This document shows positions 9,793 to 18,961 of a stretch of 64,000 bases of DNA, piece after piece. Under the pieces are notes generated by a model. That model was not told the origin of the DNA. It searched no databases and saw nothing but the letters and a program-made list of their open reading frames with translations. Origin of the DNA: Nematocida homosporus (taxonomy: Eukaryota; Microsporidia); contig NW_026250680.1 of NCBI RefSeq assembly GCF_024244095.1, forward strand, positions 1-64,000, given 5' to 3'. The first letter of the stretch is position 1. Every line of letters begins with the position of its first letter. Made by a program: the position numbers and the translations under genes.

Positions 9793-10674
9793 CAAGTCTC
9801 TACTAGTCTACTACTTGATATTGTAATTGACTGAAGCAGATCTAAATTCACAACATACTAAACAAACACTAAGTGAAAGTAAAACTCAAGAAGAACTCAA
9901 CCAAATTTCAAAATGAACACTATTGAGTTTATTTTAAGATTAGCCTTATACTAACCCAATTGAATAGATATTTGAGTTTGATCTAATGGAGAAGTAAACA
10001 AGAAAACCACACTGAGCATTATATACAGACTTGACATTCAGACACCAAGGCAGTGAACAGTATTGTAAGCCTAAACTAGACTAGCCGGTAAACCATCAAC
10101 AAAAAAGGTGCTTTTGAGATTAGCATTGGATCAAGGATTAGACTAGAGACAAGACAGATAATAGACGAAGCTGGCATTATAATTCAAAACTGTTTGTTTA
10201 TTTAAGCCGCCACTTCTACCCAGTTGTCAACAGCTTTTATCTATGCCTTGTAGAAGGAGTTTGTTTATGAGGGTTTCAACAACAGTACTTCTTATCTTAT
10301 ATTTTGACCTGCAATGAAATCACTTTACTGCATATTTGGCGCAAAGAGCCGCGGTATAGTAGCAGTGAGCAAACATCAACCATAGAAATTTAGCTCAAAT
10401 ACAACATGGCAATTCGTCGTTTCTCCTATGTATAAGCATTCATATTATCAAACCACAATCAGACCACGAAAGTAAGGCCTTAACATTAATATCATTAATT
10501 TAGTCAGCCCAATAGACGTATCCATTGTCTTTTACAATATACATTGAGATACTTTCCATTACAGCACTTAGCTGCTGTAATTCTGACTTTGGACTTGTGT
10601 TGGTTTAGTATGTTGTAAATCTATGTTAGTTTCAGCCAACCAAAGCACTAATTAGTAGGCCGGCGCTGAGTATG

Positions 10675-10828
10675 GCTGTTTAGTAGAAGTATTATGTTTG
10701 GAGATATTTAGGGGCTACAGAGACCAGATAGTAATATTAAGATAAGCAACGCAGTCTGGTTTGCTTGGGTTAGGACAATAAAGAAGACATAGAGAAGTTG
10801 AACTAGTTTGATTTATTTGAGTAGGGTT
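10675..10828 (-). repeat. Inverted repeat copy B, 3' flank of RING-like gene
   Basis: Reverse-complement partner of 9637-9792. It begins about 20 bp after the stop of the 10849 gene (read on the minus strand). Conservation of non-coding DNA between paralogues whose proteins have diverged strongly implies recent exchange or selection on this flank. Confidence 0.85.
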
Positions 10829-10848
10829 ATACCTTAGTTTTATCGTAA

Positions 10849-13800
10849 CTACTCGACCAGAAGAGCATTTACACACTCAGTTTTGGGTAAAAACGGGTCT
10901 GTTATCCAGAGTTGATCGTTTTTGTCACATATAAGCCAAGAATAGTGATGTATATCGGCGGAAACATTATAAGTAGTTTTGGCAGACTTTAGGTTATCTT
11001 TGACAATGAGATTGTAGAGAGGCAGCGATCTAATAGTGCGATTTAGTACAGCATAGGTTTGCGACTGTGTCATGTGGCAGCTTAAGGACATGGCAGAAAT
11101 TACGCACTGGACACAAAAAACTAGATCAGAAGGAAAGATAATCAAGACAAGCTCCAACGATTTAGTGTCAGGGGCTAGTTTCGCTTGGTAACTAAGCCCA
11201 CAGATTGCACATTTGAAAAGAGAGGATAAGGCCATAGTTGTATTATTGTCCGACTGATTGGAGATGTAGACTTGAGTTTGCTGCCAAAGAACCTCCAATG
11301 GAGATGGTTGGGTTGGGGTAGGGGTAGAGGGAGACGGATTAGCTTTTTTCTGGCGATTAGCTCCTTTCTGGCGATTAGCATCTTTCAGCTCAGTGAGTTT
11401 CTTATACAGGCCATACGAGATGGCCAAAAGACACGGAGTTGCACTTTGATAGGAAGAGAGGGAAATCACAGCAGGACTGAAAACACCAATCGCTAATTGT
11501 GTGACCATCGTATCATCATTATCAATAATTACCGCATGAACTATATCAACTCGCGGCAGGGTTGATTTGTTTAAAGCAAGTAGTCTGTGGTTCTTCCCCC
11601 GGATTACCATGTAAGCCGATTTCGTAAGCATAGGACTGTCGAGTGATAGGACATTTAGATCAGAAAAGTTGATCAAAGCCCAAGCAATAATCTGCTGGTA
11701 ATGAATAAGACTTAGCATCTGGTTGGGTTTGAAGTAGATAATAAGTATACGGACCGAGCTTTGCACTTTCTGTCGTTGGGCATTAAGCTTCCACGACTTA
11801 GCAGTTATGGTCTGATAATCCTTAATAAACATCTCAATATCAATATCAAGAAACGAAAGCCTTTTACCTATGGGCATAGTGCCTTGGCAATAAGCAGCAA
11901 AGTTCATTGGACTCACCAGGAAGATAGTGTGAGAACTGGGAAAGGAATTAAGCCGAGCCGGCTGGGATCCTGAGGAACTAGTATATTTAGAGACTCCTTC
12001 ATAGTTAATCTTATTCAAGTAGACGTTAAGGTAAATCTCATCCACGGCTCCTACACTGGCTTTAGATATACCCAAATTAGTCTCTTTCACTTCAGTAAGG
12101 CCGATTGGATTCCAAATGCAGATGGCAACTGAGGAATCAAAAATGTACCGTTTAAGCACAGCTTCAACGACGCGGATATGGACCATATCAAAGACAAGTT
12201 GAAAGATAGCAATTCGCACGCGCGGCAAGCCAGCCCATTCATCCACGACCTCCTTGAAATCGTTACCTTTAAGAGTAATATTGCGTATTTGTAGAGAGAT
12301 GCAACAATAAAGGTCATCCAAAATCCCTAAGCAAACCAAAAGCAACGTTAGATCTGACGCACCCTTCAACGAATTTACAATACTAACATGCCGATACCCA
12401 ACGCATTTACACGAGATACGATGTTTCCCACGGGCAATAATCGGGTTTAAATTACTCCACATAAGCTCACTCCGTGCTAAATCAATTCTTATATCAAGAT
12501 ACTGCGGACTACATTCTTTTGGTATAACCCAGACGATGGCACTAGTCAAATAAATATGGCGAATAGACGAGCTGATACAAGCAAGCTTATCCATCTGCTG
12601 CCGAACACAAGACTGCGGCTGGGCTGCTTGTAGCACCATCGGCAAGTTGAGTTCGCCATCTTTATGGCGTCCTCGTATCTTCTCGGCCTGTCGAACAAAG
12701 CCAAAGTAGGCCATGATTGATTTAGACAAAGCAGATGGATCGGATGTATTGATACAAAAAAAGAGTCCGGTCACCGCCCAAAGCAACTTTCCGCTGACAT
12801 CCAGCCAGGGCCGTTTCATTTCCGCTTCAAGCGACATAGTATTTGGGCAGAAGTCCACGTCCTGGTGCATTTTCAACCAGTCCTTCAGAATAGGACCGTC
12901 AAAGTCAATCCACTTCTCTATCGCCGAAGGAATATCTAGGATAGCTAGATTCTGAATACAAACTACCTGCTTGTTAGATAGCGCAAGCAGCCGACACTGC
13001 AAGAGCCAGAGATAGTCAATACTGATGCTATCCATAAGAGCCCGGCCTGTACTATCACTCCGACACTTGAATATTTCCTGTAACCCCTCAATATGTATGT
13101 GCCGCGCCGGCTCACCACCCCCTTTAATCAACCCCGTCGACCGACCAAAACTAAACGACCCGAGCCCCGGAAAGGTCGTATGCAACTTACTTATACGGAC
13201 TTGCTTGACACATAAAGAAACCTGCAGTACGAAATGCCTTGGCCGAACAACCAGGCCATCCCACATGTCTAAGTTCAATTCCGGCCCAAGAAAATCCCGA
13301 ATCTCTAATTTAGAGAGGTACCGTTCCCTAAACAAGTACATAATTTGAGTCAAAGAGTTAACTGAGGAATGCGTCAAAACCAAAAGCAAGTGGTCAAAGG
13401 CATACAAATCCGATCGCAAAAACATCCTAAGCTTAGAATGAAACCAACTACTAATCCTGGGATAAAAAGGGACAGACAAAGCGTTCTGAATCCAGCCAAT
13501 TTCTTTAATTCCAACCTTGCTATATTTATCGGACCAGTTTGTTATCTGGTTACCACAATCAAAAACAACAGTTGACCAAGGTTTAATTTTAACAAGCACA
13601 TGACTCAAGATCGCAAAGGCCAACTTATTATGCCAAGCCTCACCCTGCAAAACCATCTTTGCCACATCAACCACATAAATATGCCGCCAGCATTCCAAGT
13701 AGTCCAAGTAATCCTTATCACATTGTAAATTCTGTTTATCCAGGTGCAGGATAGCACTCTTCCAACTGATAATTGACAAAATAAACCAAGTCCATCCAGT

Positions 13801-15084
13801 ATTCGTTCCCAGTTCAATTAGTTTAAAGGAATAAGACTTTAAGCTTCCACTATCTGCTTTCAAGTAGCTCAGTTCTCCATCTATGCTCAGTTGTCGTACT
13901 TCCCCATCTACTTTCATGCACCGTATTTCACTATCTTCTTTCGAGTACCGCAAAGTCCGTTGAAACCAGCTTTGCACGTACTGATTCAGTGCTTGCACAT
14001 TTTCTTTTCCCTCTCTATCCTCATCTTCATCATCATCATCTTCTTTAACCTCCTCATCATCTTCTTCATCTTTAACAACCTCATCTTCTTCATCTTCATC
14101 ATCTTCATCTCTAACCTTCTCATCATCTTCTTCTTCATCTCTAACCTCATCATCTTCTTCATCATCTTTAACAATAACAACAACATCTTCTTCTCTAACC
14201 TCCTCATTATCATCATCTTCTTCATCTCTAACAACATCATCTCTAACCTCATCATCTTCTTCTTCATCTTTAACAATAACAACAACATCTTCTTCTCTAA
14301 CAGCAACATCTTCTTCTTCTCTAACCTCATCATCATCATCTTTAACAATAACAATAACATCTTCTTCATCTTCTCTAACAGCAACATCATCTCTAACAAC
14401 ATCTTCATCTCTAGCATCATCTTCTTCATCTCTAACATCATCTTCTTCATCTCTAACATCACCATCATCTGTATCCAGATCTGTATCTGTATTTGTATCA
14501 CACCCCCAATCCCCAAGATCAGTCCAATCATCATCAATCGTAGAGAAGCCATTACTATCATCCCATACTCCCACCGCAAGTTCATGTTCCTCATATTCAC
14601 TAACATCTGTTCGATCCATATAAGACACAATACTCTCCTCCATACTATATATCTCTTCCTGTTCATCTAATCCATCTTCTTTGTCCTCTTGACAAGCCAG
14701 TACATTCTTCGTCAATGCTATAACATCTAACGCCCCACTCAAATCTTCATCATATAAACAGTCCAAAGCCCGAATTACTCTCTTCCTACTTTCTTCAGTC
14801 TTCCCAGTCTTTCCACTCATCTCACACAACTGGCACCTATTCCGTAACCTATTTCTCTTCTTACTCTTCAATCTCTTATTTGAACCACTATGCATAGCCA
14901 AACGACTCCGTTTAAGAAACAAATCCTGATTAGCCATAACAAACTCACGACTCGCCCTATCCCGCCGAATCATATCATTCCGATAAGAATCCTCATCATC
15001 CTCATCATCCGTACATCCAAACACCAACACCACCAACACCAATCCCACAATAGTTGTGAATTTAAAGATACCCATACTTCTCAT
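10849..15084 (-). CDS. Large secreted family protein with acidic repeat domain and decayed RING-like end
   Basis: 1411 residues. The N terminus is a signal peptide (KFTTIVGLVLVVLVFGC, about 8-24) followed by an acidic stretch. Residues about 200-365 are an Asp/Glu/Val/Arg repeat (VRDEEDD-like units) encoded by a minisatellite. The rest is leucine/isoleucine-rich and LRR-like, resembling the 6029 and 62747 proteins. Near the C terminus, CAIC and a later CVQC remain of a RING-like motif, but the other ligands are mostly lost. A linker rich in Pro/Ser/Thr precedes it. ATG at 15084, TAG at 10849. Convergent with the paralogue at 6029 and divergent from actin. Function unknown; an acidic secreted protein could bind basic partners or calcium, which is speculation. 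Confidence 0.78.
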   Translation of the reverse strand: MRSMGIFKFTTIVGLVLVVLVFGCTDDEDDEDSYRNDMIRRDRASREFVMANQDLFLKRSRLAMHSGSNKRLKSKKRNRLRNRCQLCEMSGKTGKTEESRKRVIRALDCLYDEDLSGALDVIALTKNVLACQEDKEDGLDEQEEIYSMEESIVSYMDRTDVSEYEEHELAVGVWDDSNGFSTIDDDWTDLGDWGCDTNTDTDLDTDDGDVRDEEDDVRDEEDDARDEDVVRDDVAVREDEEDVIVIVKDDDDEVREEEDVAVREEDVVVIVKDEEEDDEVRDDVVRDEEDDDNEEVREEDVVVIVKDDEEDDEVRDEEEDDEKVRDEDDEDEEDEVVKDEEDDEEVKEDDDDEDEDREGKENVQALNQYVQSWFQRTLRYSKEDSEIRCMKVDGEVRQLSIDGELSYLKADSGSLKSYSFKLIELGTNTGWTWFILSIISWKSAILHLDKQNLQCDKDYLDYLECWRHIYVVDVAKMVLQGEAWHNKLAFAILSHVLVKIKPWSTVVFDCGNQITNWSDKYSKVGIKEIGWIQNALSVPFYPRISSWFHSKLRMFLRSDLYAFDHLLLVLTHSSVNSLTQIMYLFRERYLSKLEIRDFLGPELNLDMWDGLVVRPRHFVLQVSLCVKQVRISKLHTTFPGLGSFSFGRSTGLIKGGGEPARHIHIEGLQEIFKCRSDSTGRALMDSISIDYLWLLQCRLLALSNKQVVCIQNLAILDIPSAIEKWIDFDGPILKDWLKMHQDVDFCPNTMSLEAEMKRPWLDVSGKLLWAVTGLFFCINTSDPSALSKSIMAYFGFVRQAEKIRGRHKDGELNLPMVLQAAQPQSCVRQQMDKLACISSSIRHIYLTSAIVWVIPKECSPQYLDIRIDLARSELMWSNLNPIIARGKHRISCKCVGYRHVSIVNSLKGASDLTLLLVCLGILDDLYCCISLQIRNITLKGNDFKEVVDEWAGLPRVRIAIFQLVFDMVHIRVVEAVLKRYIFDSSVAICIWNPIGLTEVKETNLGISKASVGAVDEIYLNVYLNKINYEGVSKYTSSSGSQPARLNSFPSSHTIFLVSPMNFAAYCQGTMPIGKRLSFLDIDIEMFIKDYQTITAKSWKLNAQRQKVQSSVRILIIYFKPNQMLSLIHYQQIIAWALINFSDLNVLSLDSPMLTKSAYMVIRGKNHRLLALNKSTLPRVDIVHAVIIDNDDTMVTQLAIGVFSPAVISLSSYQSATPCLLAISYGLYKKLTELKDANRQKGANRQKKANPSPSTPTPTQPSPLEVLWQQTQVYISNQSDNNTTMALSSLFKCAICGLSYQAKLAPDTKSLELVLIIFPSDLVFCVQCVISAMSLSCHMTQSQTYAVLNRTIRSLPLYNLIVKDNLKSAKTTYNVSADIHHYSWLICDKNDQLWITDPFLPKTECVNALLVE
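13998..14480 (-). repeat. Coding minisatellite of CATCTTCTT/CATCTCTAAC-type units
   Basis: A purine/pyrimidine-asymmetric tandem array of short units (CATCTTCTTCATCTCTAAC variants on the + strand) inside the 10849 gene. It stays in frame and encodes the acidic VRDEEDD-type domain, and is expected to vary in copy number between isolates. Confidence 0.9.
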
Positions 15085-15652
15085 ACAAAAATTATAGATC
15101 TTAATATATATTTATTAAAACACCCACCATATCTTATCTCACCATATCTTATTTCTCCCACCTCACCTCACCTCACCCCACCCCATCTCACTCCACTCCA
15201 CTCCACTCCACCCCACCCCAACTCAGTCCACTTAACTTTAAATGTCACCTACGCAATAAACGTCACCCCATTTGACACACTCCATATACTCTTTCTAACT
15301 CCACTCAACTCCACCTAACTCCACCCAACTCAACCCTACACCACTCAACCCAACTCAATCCTAACTCAACTCAACCCAACTCCACCCCATCCAACCCAAT
15401 ATTCAAGTGCATTTCCCGCCAAAATTGATCCCAACCCAATCCCAACCAAAACCCTTCCAAAACCCTTCCAAAACCACCCCAACCCATCCTAACTCCACCC
15501 CTACCCTAACCCCACTCAACCCCACTCACTTCCATCCCATCACAACCCAACTCAACTCAACTCAATTCAACCCAATTTCACTAATACTAACCCAATTTAA
15601 CCCAATTCTTAGCCTTATTTCTCTTTTTTTTTGCTACCCCTGCATTAGCAAC
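15085..15652. promoter_or_regulatory. Divergent promoter region, A/C-rich, upstream of actin
   Basis: 568 bp between the start of the 10849 gene and actin. From about 15120 onward the + strand is almost free of G and made of CAACCC/CACCCCA-type units, ending in a T-tract (15622-15632) and CTACCCC about 13 bp before the actin ATG. The last element resembles the CCC-like signal described just upstream of microsporidian start codons. A frame open through this region (from 15407) is a low-complexity extension, not protein. Confidence 0.5.
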
Positions 15653-16819
15653 ATGGTCAATGAACGAACTGGATCTAATGGAAGTACTTCCGAAGCAAAT
15701 AGTACCACTCGAGCCTCAATTGTCGTAGATAATGGTAGCGGACAGTGTAAAGCAGGTTTTTCAGGTGATGACGCTCCAAGAGCCGTCTTCCCAAGCATTA
15801 TAGGTAAGCCAAGACACCATGGAGTCATGGTAGGTATGGGACAGAAAGACTCCTACGTAGGAGACGAAGCCCAAACTCGCCGAGGAATTTTAACCCTAAA
15901 ATACCCCATTGAACACGGTATAGTTAACGACTGGGACTCAATGGAGAAAATTTGGCATCATACCTTCTATAACGAACTAAGAGTAGCCCCAGAAGAACAT
16001 CCCGTTCTAATGACTGAAGCCCCACTTAACCCCAAACTCAACCGAGAAAAGATGACCCAAATTATGTTTGAGACTTTTAACTGTCCTTCTTTCTACGTAG
16101 CTATTCAAGCTGTTTTATCTCTTTACTCCAGTGGTAGAACAACTGGTATTGTTTTGGATTCAGGTGATGGTGTTACGCATACAGTCCCTATTTATGAAGG
16201 GTACTCTTTGCCCCATGCTATCTCTAGAATGGACTTAGCCGGTCGGGACTTAACTAACTACTTGATGCGTATTTTGACTGAGAAGGGATACACCTTTACT
16301 ACTACGGCTGAAAGAGAGATTGTTAGGGACATTAAGGAGTCTTTGTGTTACGTAGCTAGGAATTTTGATGAGGAGATGGCTAAACCTTCTAGTGCTTTGG
16401 AAAAGTGTTATGAACTACCTGATGGTCAGTCTATTACGATTGGTAATGAAAGGTTTAGGGCTCCTGAAGCTCTTTTCCAACCGGCTTTTATTGGTCAGGA
16501 AACTGTTGGTATTCATGAGACTTGTTTTAATTCGATTATGAAGTGTGATGTGGATATTCGTAAGGATCTTTACAGTAACATTGTTCTTTCGGGTGGAACT
16601 ACTTTATACCAGGGGTTGTGCGATCGAATGCACGATGAGATTTCTCGTTTGGCTCCTTCTTCTATGAAGATTCGGGTGGTGGGTAATCCAGAAAGGAAGT
16701 ACAGTGTATGGATTGGTGGGTCTATTTTAGCCTCCCTAGGCACCTTCCAGCAAATGTGGGTGAGTAAGGCCGAGTACGATGAGTTTGGTCCCTCTGTGGT
16801 GCATCGTAAGTGCTTCTAA
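15653..16819 (+). CDS. act1: Actin
   Basis: 388 residues from the ATG at 15653, slightly longer than the usual 375 because of a Ser/Thr/Asn-rich leader of about 20 residues before VVDNGSGQCKAGFSGDDAPR. Phosphate loops (DNGSG; LDSGDGVTH), the hydrophobic plug region and the C-terminal WVSKAEYDEFGPSVVHRKCF are all present. The frame is open upstream to 15407, but that part is A/C-rich low complexity. Cytoskeletal filament protein and component of chromatin remodellers. The HHGVMVGMGQKDSYVGDEAQ block is essentially identical to other actins, so identification is certain. The exact N terminus is less sure: it could also begin further in, but no later ATG precedes the conserved core. Confidence 0.97.
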   Translation: MVNERTGSNGSTSEANSTTRASIVVDNGSGQCKAGFSGDDAPRAVFPSIIGKPRHHGVMVGMGQKDSYVGDEAQTRRGILTLKYPIEHGIVNDWDSMEKIWHHTFYNELRVAPEEHPVLMTEAPLNPKLNREKMTQIMFETFNCPSFYVAIQAVLSLYSSGRTTGIVLDSGDGVTHTVPIYEGYSLPHAISRMDLAGRDLTNYLMRILTEKGYTFTTTAEREIVRDIKESLCYVARNFDEEMAKPSSALEKCYELPDGQSITIGNERFRAPEALFQPAFIGQETVGIHETCFNSIMKCDVDIRKDLYSNIVLSGGTTLYQGLCDRMHDEISRLAPSSMKIRVVGNPERKYSVWIGGSILASLGTFQQMWVSKAEYDEFGPSVVHRKCF

Positions 16820-17483
16820 GTTAGGTTGGTTTTGGGTTGGTTTTGATTTTGATTTTGATTTTGGTATCTAAGTAGTCATTTGGATATTTAGTCGGATTAA
16901 AGGGTTGAAGCAACTCCCAGAACGACCGCATCAATAAAGAAGTAGTCTTAATCTATCGTATAGTATTGTGTTATGGTTTGTTTTGGTTTTGATAAGATAG
17001 TGTTAGTAGATGTAGTCTCTAGTAGTTAACTAGTACGAACATAATACTAACACAATACGTAACTAGCACTTATCTCCTGGTATGCCTTTTATTGAGTATG
17101 TATTGGTTAAGATGAAATAAGATGACGTCATATGAGTATTAGTTTGGTATTAAGTTGTATTACGGCAGTACAGTAGATGTCTGAATAAGATATCATTTTG
17201 ATGAGTGGAGGTGCTAATAAAGTCAATTTAAGTAGTAGTTAGTATTGAGTTAGTATTTGAGTTGAGCTAAGTTGAGATAGGATAGAATAAGATGAAGTAT
17301 CACATTTCAACTTAGATAAACTTAAGTTGTGGTGAAGTGAGATAATTTTGATAAGTCAAGAGATACCAAACTAACTTAAACTTAAACTTAACTTAATCTT
17401 ATCTCAACTCATGATAAAACTAAACCGGCTTAAGTTAAGATAGGTGGAGAATGAGATAGGTGGATAATGAGATAGGAGGATGG
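16820..17483. other. Intergenic region after actin
   Basis: Starts with a G/T-rich tract directly after the actin stop (TTGGTTTTGATTTTGATTTTG). It contains the CRE-like palindrome TGACGTCA at 17123-17130 and a GAGTATGTATTGGTTAAGATG element at 17095 that recurs at 27888 and, inverted, near 42048. No RNA gene or ORF recognised. Confidence 0.5.
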
Positions 17484-18659
17484 ATGGCCTGTTTTTTTAT
17501 GGGAGATTTAGAACGTGAAGAAGTATATCGGATTATTGCTCGAGAAGCTGGATGTCCTATTTCGGCGAGTGGTTTGGTTGAGCTTATGGCTTTGCCTCGT
17601 GAGAGATTGGTTGAGACGGCCCGAGTTTTGAAACGGTACCGACGGTTGATACATGCGGAGGATATTAAAAGAGCTGTTCGTGAATTACAAGCGGGTCCAA
17701 AAGAACGGGTGCTAGTAATACCACCGGAAGTACGTTTAGGGAGTGCTTTGCGTTTGGGTTGGTTACGAGGTAGTATAATTGGATCAGTTCCGGTGGCAGC
17801 TGCTAAAGAGAAGAAGAGTTGTACAGTCTTTGGGATGATTAGAAGTGGGATTGAGAGTTTGGAAATTGAAGATGAAAGTGGGAGTTTAGTCTTAGGCGAA
17901 GTAAAAGGACCTTGTTTCTTGGCGGCGGGTGTTTGTTTGGGATTGAAAGGTCAGTTGGTGGGTGGTAAGTTTCAAGTTGAGAAGGTTGTCTGGCCAAGTT
18001 TAGGGAAAGCTCCGGAAGTGGCTGGAGCTGCTTTAGTCTTTGCTGGTGTTCAACCAACTAGTAGTGAAGCAGTTCAGATTAAGTCTGTTTTACAAGGATT
18101 TAGTCAAGCTGAGATAGTTATTGAAGTAGTGATAATTATGACTTTAAGTGAGCCTGGGAATGCCTTAGCTCGAGTACAAAGTCATATTGGTAAAGAGTAT
18201 CCTAGTGTTGAGTTTATTGTTGTGCCTAGTAAATCGGTGGTTTATCCTGATCTTAATACGGGTAGACGTGGTAATGTTACGGAGACAAGTAATCCAGTGG
18301 CGATTAAAATAGGTGAAGGGACTTTATTAGTAGGTGCCTTTGAACTAATTGATGGATTACGTGGTCAGTGTACAGTTCAAGGCGAGTACCGAGCTGAACT
18401 AGCCCGGGTTATGCTTAGTAATCGTTCTTACAATCCTTTTGTGACTTATGCCGATTTAAGTTATGCTGATCCTTATGCCGGAATGGTTATTGGTGATCGG
18501 CATGGCAGTTTTGTGCATAATGAAGAGGGTAAATCCTTTGGGATGTGTGGACCTTTCACGCAAGATAATGGCCAGTTCCTCTTTTACAATCCCGAGAAAC
18601 AAGAGTTTGAAATCTGCGCCCTCAATCAAGATTCAACCGAACCATCCCAAGAACAATAA
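17484..18659 (+). CDS. DNA polymerase epsilon subunit B-like protein (DPB2/POLE2 family)
   Basis: 391 residues from the ATG at 17484; the open frame starts at an in-frame GTG at 17460, and another ATG lies at 17499. A short helical N-terminal region (REEVYRIIAREAGCPIS..) resembles the Dpoe2NT domain of polymerase epsilon subunit 2. Next come an OB-fold-like region (about 85-175) and a calcineurin-like phosphoesterase-derived domain without obvious catalytic His/Asp residues, as in all eukaryotic B subunits. The end, GPFTQDNGQFLFYNPEKQEF, resembles the NPGSF...YYP end of DPB2. Expected to tether the catalytic Pol2 subunit at replication forks in the nucleus. Polymerase alpha or delta B subunits are the alternatives; the short N terminus and C-terminal form favour epsilon. 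About 25% shorter than the human protein. Confidence 0.7.
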   Translation: MACFFMGDLEREEVYRIIAREAGCPISASGLVELMALPRERLVETARVLKRYRRLIHAEDIKRAVRELQAGPKERVLVIPPEVRLGSALRLGWLRGSIIGSVPVAAAKEKKSCTVFGMIRSGIESLEIEDESGSLVLGEVKGPCFLAAGVCLGLKGQLVGGKFQVEKVVWPSLGKAPEVAGAALVFAGVQPTSSEAVQIKSVLQGFSQAEIVIEVVIIMTLSEPGNALARVQSHIGKEYPSVEFIVVPSKSVVYPDLNTGRRGNVTETSNPVAIKIGEGTLLVGAFELIDGLRGQCTVQGEYRAELARVMLSNRSYNPFVTYADLSYADPYAGMVIGDRHGSFVHNEEGKSFGMCGPFTQDNGQFLFYNPEKQEFEICALNQDSTEPSQEQ

Positions 18660-18961
18660 ACACAATTTATTCTTATCTTAAACTAAGTATCTACTAATCT
18701 TATCTTAAACTAAGTAACTGCTAATCTTATATTAATACTAACTTAAACCAATCCAATACTAACTTAAACCAACTTAAACCAATCTAATACTATCTTAATA
18801 CTATCTTAAACCAACAGACAAAAACACAACACAACCCAAACTAAACTAAACTAAACTAAATACAACCCACTAGAACTATAACAGACAAAAACATAACACA
18901 ATCTAATCTAATCTTAACATAACGGAATGGAATACTAAACAGACGATTGCAAAGTTTTGCA
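18660..18961. other. A/C-rich intergenic tract
   Basis: 302 bp made mostly of CTTAAACTAA/CCAATACTAA units on the + strand, upstream of the + gene at 18962. Contains no recognised gene. Confidence 0.5.

Larger units (their letters stand above)
9362..10848. other. Long convergent intergenic region between two family paralogues
   Basis: Nearly 1.5 kb between the stops of the + gene ending at 9361 and the - gene ending at 10849. Both ends carry copies of one sequence in inverted orientation (9637-9792 and 10675-10828). A small perfect hairpin TTACAGCA-CTTAGC-TGCTGTAA lies at 10559-10580. No coding region or RNA gene recognised. Confidence 0.6.

Noticed and set aside
10559..10580. Small perfect hairpin as an RNA gene or terminator
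   Set aside because: An 8-bp stem alone in A/T-rich intergenic DNA is weak evidence; kept only as a note in the intergenic entry.
13891..14670. 259-residue + strand frame rich in Ile/Phe/Asn
   Set aside because: Antisense shadow of the acidic minisatellite in the 10849 gene.
15407..15652. In-frame 82-residue N-terminal extension of actin
   Set aside because: It is A/C-rich intergenic low complexity (Pro/Thr/Asn repeats) with no similarity to actins; the ATG at 15653 is the sensible start.
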